From Gordonia hankookensis (GTDB lineage Bacteria; Actinomycetota; Actinomycetes; Mycobacteriales; Mycobacteriaceae): a stretch of DNA of 64,000 nucleotides. The position numbers were made by a program, and so were the translations under genes. A model generated the notes under the pieces. That model made no database searches. It saw only the letters and a program-made list of their open reading frames with translations, and was not told the origin of the DNA. The DNA lies in assembly GCF_014673215.1 (NCBI RefSeq), contig NZ_JACWMS010000002.1, positions 1,116,001-1,180,000 on the forward strand, read 5' to 3'. Of this stretch, positions 59,314 through 64,000 are shown piece after piece. Positions within the stretch are counted from its first letter, which is position 1. Every line of letters starts with the position of its first letter.

Positions 59314-59330
59314 CCGCGCTCGCCGGAGTG

Positions 59331-59351
59331 CACCCCGGTCGACGAGGGGTG
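59331..59351. terminator. Hairpin between egtE-like gene and glpD
   Basis: CACCCC pairs with GGGGTG around nine bases, between two convergent stops. Confidence 0.5.
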
Positions 59352-59362
59352 GAGGGTTGGCC

Positions 59363-60904
59363 TCAGCAAGGCGAACTCAGCGCGGCGTCGACGATATCGG
59401 TGACCGCTGCCCGGGCCAGCTCGGCATCGGCCGCCACCAGTCCGATGCGGGTGCGCCGATCCAGGACGTCGTCGACCGTGATCGCACCTTCGTGGGTGAC
59501 CGCGAACTCGACCTCTGCCCGGGTCACATCGAGCTCGCCCGCGATCGGATCGAGCGGCCGGGCCAGCCGCGCGGCAGACACCACCTTCGTTGCCTCCGAA
59601 CCGAATCGATGGATCATCGAGGACGGCAGATCGATGTTGTCGGGAACCCCGGCCGCCCCGACCAACGGGGTGTTCGCCGTCACGCAGGCGCCTGCGGTGA
59701 GCCCGCCGGCCGCGATCGCCGCGTCCACGGCGTCCTGTGCCATGCGCCGGTAGGTGGTCAGCTTTCCGCCGATCACACCGACCAGGGTGCCGTCGGTCAC
59801 CTGCACCCGGTGGCGGCGCGACACATCGGCGAGATCGCCTGTACTGCCGTCGGTTCCGTGCCCGGTGTCGATGAGCGGACGCAGTCCCGCGAAGCTGCCG
59901 ATGATGTCGGCGCGGGAGACCGGTTGTTCCAGAGCGACATTCACCGAGTCGATCAAGAAGTCGATCTCGTCGTCGGACGGCTCGGGGACGTCGGGTATGG
60001 GGCCGGGTGCATCGACGTCGGTGAGCCCCACGTAGACGCGACCGAGCTGCTCGGGCAGGGCGAACACGAAGCGCGAGACCGAACCCGCGACCGGAACCGT
60101 GAGCGCGCCGGTCGGATGTCCGAAGGTCGCCGCGTCGAAGACCAGGTGGGTGCCGCGGCTCGGCCGCACCCGTACCGACGGATCCACCGTCCCGGCCCAC
60201 ACGCCGGTCGCATTGACCACCGTGCGCGCCGCCACGTCGAAGCTCTCCCCGGTGCGGGTATCCGTCAGTCGTGCACCGGTTCCGGTGACGTTGTCGGCCC
60301 GGGTGTAGGTGCACACGGTGACGCCGAAGGTGGCGGCGGTGCGCGCGATCGCGATCACCAGTCGTGCGTCGTCGACGAGCTGGCCGTCGGCGCTGGAGGC
60401 GGCGCCGCGCAAGTTCTGTCTGGTGACCGCCGGACACAGCGCGATGGTCTCGTCGGCGGTCAGTCTGGCCGGGGCGGGCAGGATGTCGGTCGGTGTACCG
60501 GCGACCCTCCGCAGGAGATCGCCTGCGCGGAAACCGGTCCGGATCAGGGCGGCCGAGCCCTTCGACCCGATGTCCGGAACCACCTGTCGCAGTGGGCGGA
60601 TCAGGTGCGGTGCGATCGCGGTCATGAGGTGGTGGCGCTCGACCGCGCTCTCCCGCGCGATGGGGAGGTGGCCGCCGGCCAGATAGCGCAGGCCGCCGTG
60701 GACGAGCTTGCTGCTCCACCGCGACGTTCCGAAGGCGAGGTCGTTGGCCTCCACCAATGCCACCCGCAGTCCACGGGTCGCGGCGTCGAGCGCCACGCCG
60801 ACGCCGGTGATCCCGCCGCCGATCACCAGCAGGTCGAGCGGCTCGGTCGGCTCGGCGAGCGCGGCCAGCCCGTCGCGACGACGATCGGCGTTCAGCACTG
60901 CCAT
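59363..60904 (-). CDS. glpD: Glycerol-3-phosphate dehydrogenase (FAD, GlpD)
   Basis: The 513-residue flavoprotein oxidises glycerol 3-phosphate to dihydroxyacetone phosphate and passes electrons to quinone at the membrane. FAD motif LLVIGGGITGVGVALDAATRGLRVALVE (about 25-52), then GTSRWSSKLVHGGLRYL, and the C-terminal GGKLTTYRRMA are typical. The start is at ATG 60904; the frame is open upstream into the TetR gene. It follows the TetR gene by 13 nt on the same strand, so the two are co-transcribed and TetR presumably regulates the unit. Confidence 0.93.
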   Translation of the reverse strand: MAVLNADRRRDGLAALAEPTEPLDLLVIGGGITGVGVALDAATRGLRVALVEANDLAFGTSRWSSKLVHGGLRYLAGGHLPIARESAVERHHLMTAIAPHLIRPLRQVVPDIGSKGSAALIRTGFRAGDLLRRVAGTPTDILPAPARLTADETIALCPAVTRQNLRGAASSADGQLVDDARLVIAIARTAATFGVTVCTYTRADNVTGTGARLTDTRTGESFDVAARTVVNATGVWAGTVDPSVRVRPSRGTHLVFDAATFGHPTGALTVPVAGSVSRFVFALPEQLGRVYVGLTDVDAPGPIPDVPEPSDDEIDFLIDSVNVALEQPVSRADIIGSFAGLRPLIDTGHGTDGSTGDLADVSRRHRVQVTDGTLVGVIGGKLTTYRRMAQDAVDAAIAAGGLTAGACVTANTPLVGAAGVPDNIDLPSSMIHRFGSEATKVVSAARLARPLDPIAGELDVTRAEVEFAVTHEGAITVDDVLDRRTRIGLVAADAELARAAVTDIVDAALSSPC

Positions 60905-60917
60905 CAGCTCGCCCGCA

Positions 60918-61520
60918 TCAGGTTGCCGCCGGCAGGTCGTCGAGCGGACGGAGATAGGACGAGAGCGCGTGGTGGAGTTCATGGCTCCACTCGTCGCCGA
61001 GGATCGATTCGACCAGTGCCCGCGACTGGATGGATGACTGGGTGATCAGCAGGACCATCGCAGCCATCTTGTCGGGGTCGCCGTCGCGGACCTGCCCGCG
61101 CGCCTGACCGTTGGCGATCGCGTCGGACAGGATCGCGAGAACGCCCTGCTGACTCGTTCCGAGCCGGTCGAAGACATAGGGCATCATGAACTCGCGTTGT
61201 TCGCGCCACAGGGCCGAGACCAGTTCGTCGTCGCGCAGCGCGGCGACCACCCGCACCACGACGTCGACCGTGGCGTCGAAGTCGGCGGTGCGCAACGGCG
61301 TGACGTCGTTGACCGCGGCGACGACGCCGAGGACCTCCCGGGTCAGCAGAGCGCGGATGATCTCGGACATGTCCGGCCAGCGCCGGTAGACCGTGGGCCT
61401 GCTGACCCCGGCCTCGCGCGCGACCTCGGCAACGGTCACCTTGCGGCCGTTGTTGCGCACCAGGCATCGGCGGGCGGCGTCGAGCACCTGGTCCCTGATG
61501 TCCTCTTTACAGATTGACAT
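60918..61520 (-). CDS. TetR-family transcriptional regulator
   Basis: The 200-residue regulator starts at ATG 61520. The HTH (about 8-55) contains KVTVAEVAREAGVSRPTVYRRWPDMSEIIRALL. The ligand domain is all-helical. It precedes glpD and is divergent from the lipid-kinase gene, the starts being 20 nt apart. The gap and the first codons contain TGTAAC repeated after 8 bp and an ACAT-GAT-ATGT palindrome, which are candidate operators controlling both directions. Confidence 0.9.
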   Translation of the reverse strand: MSICKEDIRDQVLDAARRCLVRNNGRKVTVAEVAREAGVSRPTVYRRWPDMSEIIRALLTREVLGVVAAVNDVTPLRTADFDATVDVVVRVVAALRDDELVSALWREQREFMMPYVFDRLGTSQQGVLAILSDAIANGQARGQVRDGDPDKMAAMVLLITQSSIQSRALVESILGDEWSHELHHALSSYLRPLDDLPAAT

Positions 61521-61538
61521 GATATGTAACACTGTAAC
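61517..61538. promoter_or_regulatory. Candidate TetR operator between tetR and the lipid-kinase gene
   Basis: ACATGATATGT (61517-61527) has 4-bp arms, and TGTAAC occurs at 61525-61530 and 61533-61538. It covers the start region of both genes. Confidence 0.45.
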
Positions 61539-61540
61539 CC

Positions 61541-62476
61541 ATGGGTTCCACATCCCACGGCCATCGGGTTCGTCACACGACGGTCCTGGCCAATCCGCAC
61601 TCGCGACACGGCGCAGGCCGTGCGATAGCCGAACGTGCGGTCCGCGAGTTCGAGGCGCGGGGAATCGACGTGGAACTGATCATCGGCCGCGATGCGCAGG
61701 ACGCCGCCGAACGGGCGGCCAAGGCCGCGCGCACCGACACCGATGCGATCGTCGTGGTGGGCGGTGACGGGAGCGTCCGGCTCGCACTCGAGGCAACCGT
61801 CGACACCGGAACCCCGGTCGGCGTGATCCCCGCAGGCACCGGAAACGACGTGGCCCGCAACCTCGGCATCCCGCTCGACGACGCCGCGGCGGCGGTCGAG
61901 GTGATCGCGAACGGACACACCCGCACGGTGGATCTCGGGCGGGTGACCTTTCCCGACGGCCGGTCGTCGCTGTTCGCCACCGTTGCCGCGACGGGCTTCG
62001 ACGCGTCGGTGACCGCGCGCGCCATCGGGATGCCCTGGCCGAAGGGCCAGGCCCGCTACACCATCGCGGCGTTGCTGGAACTGATCGGTCTGCGCTCGCG
62101 CCACTATCACGTGCGTGTCGACGAGACGGAACTCGACGACGACATGGTCTTCGCGTCGGTGGGCAACACCACCTCGTACGGCGGGGGCATGCAGATCACC
62201 CCAGCGGCGTCGATGGTCGACGGATCTCTCGACGTCACGCTGGCCGTCCGTCCGTCGCGGTTCGCACGACTGACCGTCGCCAAGGTGTTCCCCACGGTCT
62301 TCTCCGGTCGCCACGTAGATCATCAGATGGTTCGTACGCTCCGTGGCCGTGAGATCGAATTCTATTGCGACCCACCGGCTCTGGTGTCGATCGACGGTGA
62401 CCTCGTCGGCGAGCTGCCCGCGACCTTCGAAGTGGTCCCGAGCGCCGCGGTCATCTTCGCGCCGCCGGCAGAATGA
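61541..62476 (+). CDS. Diacylglycerol kinase-family lipid kinase
   Basis: The 311-residue enzyme has the DAGK catalytic motif VVVGGDGSVR (71-80) and IPAGTGNDVARNLGI (about 95-110). The C-terminal beta-rich domain contains FASVGNTTSYGGGM and the closing SIDGDLVGE motif. It phosphorylates diacylglycerol or another lipid such as phosphatidylinositol-type precursors. It is probably membrane-associated without membrane helices. Its stop region overlaps the convergent ClC gene by 26 nt. A link to glpD (glycerolipid precursor) through the common TetR is plausible but not shown. Confidence 0.88.
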   Translation: MGSTSHGHRVRHTTVLANPHSRHGAGRAIAERAVREFEARGIDVELIIGRDAQDAAERAAKAARTDTDAIVVVGGDGSVRLALEATVDTGTPVGVIPAGTGNDVARNLGIPLDDAAAAVEVIANGHTRTVDLGRVTFPDGRSSLFATVAATGFDASVTARAIGMPWPKGQARYTIAALLELIGLRSRHYHVRVDETELDDDMVFASVGNTTSYGGGMQITPAASMVDGSLDVTLAVRPSRFARLTVAKVFPTVFSGRHVDHQMVRTLRGREIEFYCDPPALVSIDGDLVGELPATFEVVPSAAVIFAPPAE

Positions 62477-64000
62477 GCTGATCCTCGCCCGCAGGCGTCG
62501 TCACACGGCGACGCGGCAGCGGTAGGTACCGTTGCCGATGTCGCGACTCGGTCAGATCGTGCAGCCTTGCGGTGAGGAGGTCGGCGGTCGTCAGCAGTCC
62601 GATCGGCCGGCCCCCGGCACCGAGAACGATGGCGCTGGTGGCACCCGCGTCGGCCAGATCGTAGGCCACTTCCCGCAGGGTCTGCCGCGGGTAGACGTGC
62701 GGAAGGCTGCCGACTTGTGCCGCGGCCTGGGCCAGGGCATCGGAATCGGCCCGCGCCACATCCGCGACCGTGAACGCCTCGAGCGGATCCGTGGAGTATT
62801 CGCGTGTCAGATGCTGCCCTCGGCGGGCGAGCTTCTCGGTCAGCACCGAGCGTTTGAGTATCAGCACTGACAACGCGTAGGCGGCGGTCGCGGACACCAG
62901 AAGTGGCAGCATCGCTGACCACGCGTGAGTCAGTTCGACGGTGAAGATGACTCCGGTGAGCGGTGAGCGCATGACACCACCCAGCACGGCAGCCAGTCCC
63001 AGCATCGCCCATAAGCCAGCAGTGGTGTGCGGCAGAATATTTCCCTCCAACGCACCGAGCGCCGCACCGATCATGAAGATCGGTGCCAGCACTCCCCCAG
63101 ATGTACCCGAACCCAACGAGAGCGCCCAGATGACGGTCTTCACGGTCAGGATGCCGACGATCAGGCTCATCGTCGCGTGCCCCGTGAGGAGATCGTCGAT
63201 CACGTCGTAGCCGACACCCAGTGCCCTCGGCTCGATCAGTCCGCCGATCCCGATCACGAGTCCGCCGATGGCCGGCCACCACATCCAGTGCACTGGCAAT
63301 CGCGCGAACGCGTCTTCGGACCGGTACACCAGCCACGTCGCGGCGACGGCCAGCAGACCGCCGCTGAGTCCGATCAGCACGGCGCCGAGATCGACCGTCC
63401 ACGGGAACACGTTCTGCGACATCGGGACTGCGAATACGGCGTCGGTGCCGAGGATGAACGCCCGCACCACGGTCGCGGTGGCGACCGCGGCAACAACCGG
63501 GATGAAACTTCTCGGTCGCCACTCGAACAGGAGTAGCTCCACCGCCAGCAGCACTGCTGCGACGGGCGAGTTGAAGGTGGCGGCCATACCGGCCGCGGCT
63601 CCCGACACCAGCAGCGTCTTGCGCTCGTCGGCCGTGATATGCAGATGCTGCGCGAGGATGGAGCCGATCGCACCCCCGGTCATGATGATCGGCCCTTCGG
63701 CCCCGAAAGGTCCTCCGGTGCCGATGCTCACGGCGGAGGACACCGGTTTGAGTACGGCCACCCGAGGTGAGATGGTGCTTCCGCGCGTCAGGATAGCCTC
63801 GATCGCCTCGGGCATTCCGTGGCCGCGGATCGCGGCGGAGCCGAAACGCGCCATCAACCCCACAACCACGCCACCGAGGACCGGTGCCGCGACGATCAAC
63901 CACCAAGGATGTCCGTGCGCTCCCGGGGAGATCTGGTCGAATCGAAACCGTTGATAGAAAACAAGATTGGTGACGAGTCCGATCAGATGCAGCAGCACCC
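62451..64000 (-). CDS. ClC chloride channel/antiporter with C-terminal CBS domains (5' end outside window)
   Basis: At least 515 residues; the frame is open to the right edge and the N-terminal helices are missing. ClC signatures: GHGMPEAIEAI (GxGxP, ion pathway), GTGGPFGAEGP, which contains the gating glutamate, and LGSGTSGGVLAPIFMIG. Soluble C-terminal CBS repeats run from about residue 400 (FTVADVARADSDAL through GRPIGLLTTADLL) and bind nucleotides in relatives. It conducts or exchanges Cl- for H+; transport type cannot be decided from this part. The last 26 nt overlap the convergent lipid-kinase gene. Confidence 0.9.
   Translation of the reverse strand, partial: VLLHLIGLVTNLVFYQRFRFDQISPGAHGHPWWLIVAAPVLGGVVVGLMARFGSAAIRGHGMPEAIEAILTRGSTISPRVAVLKPVSSAVSIGTGGPFGAEGPIIMTGGAIGSILAQHLHITADERKTLLVSGAAAGMAATFNSPVAAVLLAVELLLFEWRPRSFIPVVAAVATATVVRAFILGTDAVFAVPMSQNVFPWTVDLGAVLIGLSGGLLAVAATWLVYRSEDAFARLPVHWMWWPAIGGLVIGIGGLIEPRALGVGYDVIDDLLTGHATMSLIVGILTVKTVIWALSLGSGTSGGVLAPIFMIGAALGALEGNILPHTTAGLWAMLGLAAVLGGVMRSPLTGVIFTVELTHAWSAMLPLLVSATAAYALSVLILKRSVLTEKLARRGQHLTREYSTDPLEAFTVADVARADSDALAQAAAQVGSLPHVYPRQTLREVAYDLADAGATSAIVLGAGGRPIGLLTTADLLTARLHDLTESRHRQRYLPLPRRRVTTPAGEDQLILPAARR

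Noticed and set aside
59357-61045. Long rightward open frame opposite glpD
   Set aside because: Runs through glpD into tetR; no recognisable domain.
62362-63906. Leftward open frame of 514 codons overlapping the ClC gene in another frame
   Set aside because: Arg/Gly-rich shadow; the neighbouring frame carries the ClC motifs and CBS domains.

Overview
The window is high-GC, gene-dense DNA from an actinobacterium of the order Mycobacteriales. Indicators include a 13E12/DUF222 HNH protein, an EgtE-like ergothioneine enzyme, a glucosylglycerate hydrolase, a mycofactocin-type SDR, a FadD17-type ligase, a perfect match to the KstR operator consensus, and many genes that begin directly at the transcription start. 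Gordonia is the most likely genus, but this is inferred from overall character and not from a marker gene. No rRNA, tRNA, CRISPR array, transposase or phage genes were seen. Both ends cut genes: an AAA/LuxR-type regulator on the left and a ClC channel on the right.

Left part (1-25 kb). This holds envelope, secretion and signalling functions: a DUF4242 protein, two near-identical copies of an unrecognised secreted protein (1563 and 10714) that share a palindromic promoter region, a PrsW-like membrane protease with a partner membrane protein, a DUF2254 membrane protein with an extra N-terminal membrane domain, a NarL-type two-component system, a type B carboxylesterase, a LysR/MFS divergent pair, a 13E12 HNH gene with a 5' frameshift, a PIG-L deacetylase, an aldehyde dehydrogenase with its DUF779 partner, an F420-type oxidoreductase, a TPM/coiled-coil membrane protein and a Tat-exported PhoX-like phosphatase.

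Middle (24.5-47 kb). This is the metabolic core. A MarR/MFS pair is followed by an eight-gene leftward operon (26601-33516): quinone oxidoreductase, TauD dioxygenase, beta-keto acid cleavage enzyme, MFS transporter, small hydrolase, CoA-transferase A and B, and a CMD-family protein. It faces an AraC regulator and looks like an undescribed route that degrades a beta-keto acid to acetoacetyl-CoA. After a glucosylglycerate hydrolase and a lone SDR comes a lipid or steroid-like region. It contains a ketosteroid-isomerase-like gene under a KstR-type operator, a thiolase whose promoter is embedded in an inverted repeat next to an HxlR gene, an IclR regulator, and a five-gene rightward operon (40200-45947: SDR, old-yellow-enzyme oxidoreductase, FadD17-type ligase, secreted lipase, SDR). 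An acyl-CoA dehydrogenase with its own operator follows.

Right part (47-64 kb). This is mostly housekeeping: a TfoX N-domain protein, leuS, an SdpI-family protein with a Cys-rich tail, an SBF-type transporter, an XRE-cupin regulator, an exported CocE/NonD hydrolase, YqgE, an MFS transporter, a Ca-binding-like DxDGDG-repeat protein with a small GerW-like partner, an egtE-like gene, glpD with its TetR regulator, a diacylglycerol-kinase-family lipid kinase, and the ClC channel.

A recurrent sequence-level theme is TANNNT followed by 6-8 nt and then ATG or GTG. It occurs at about 16 genes and was used to decide start codons.
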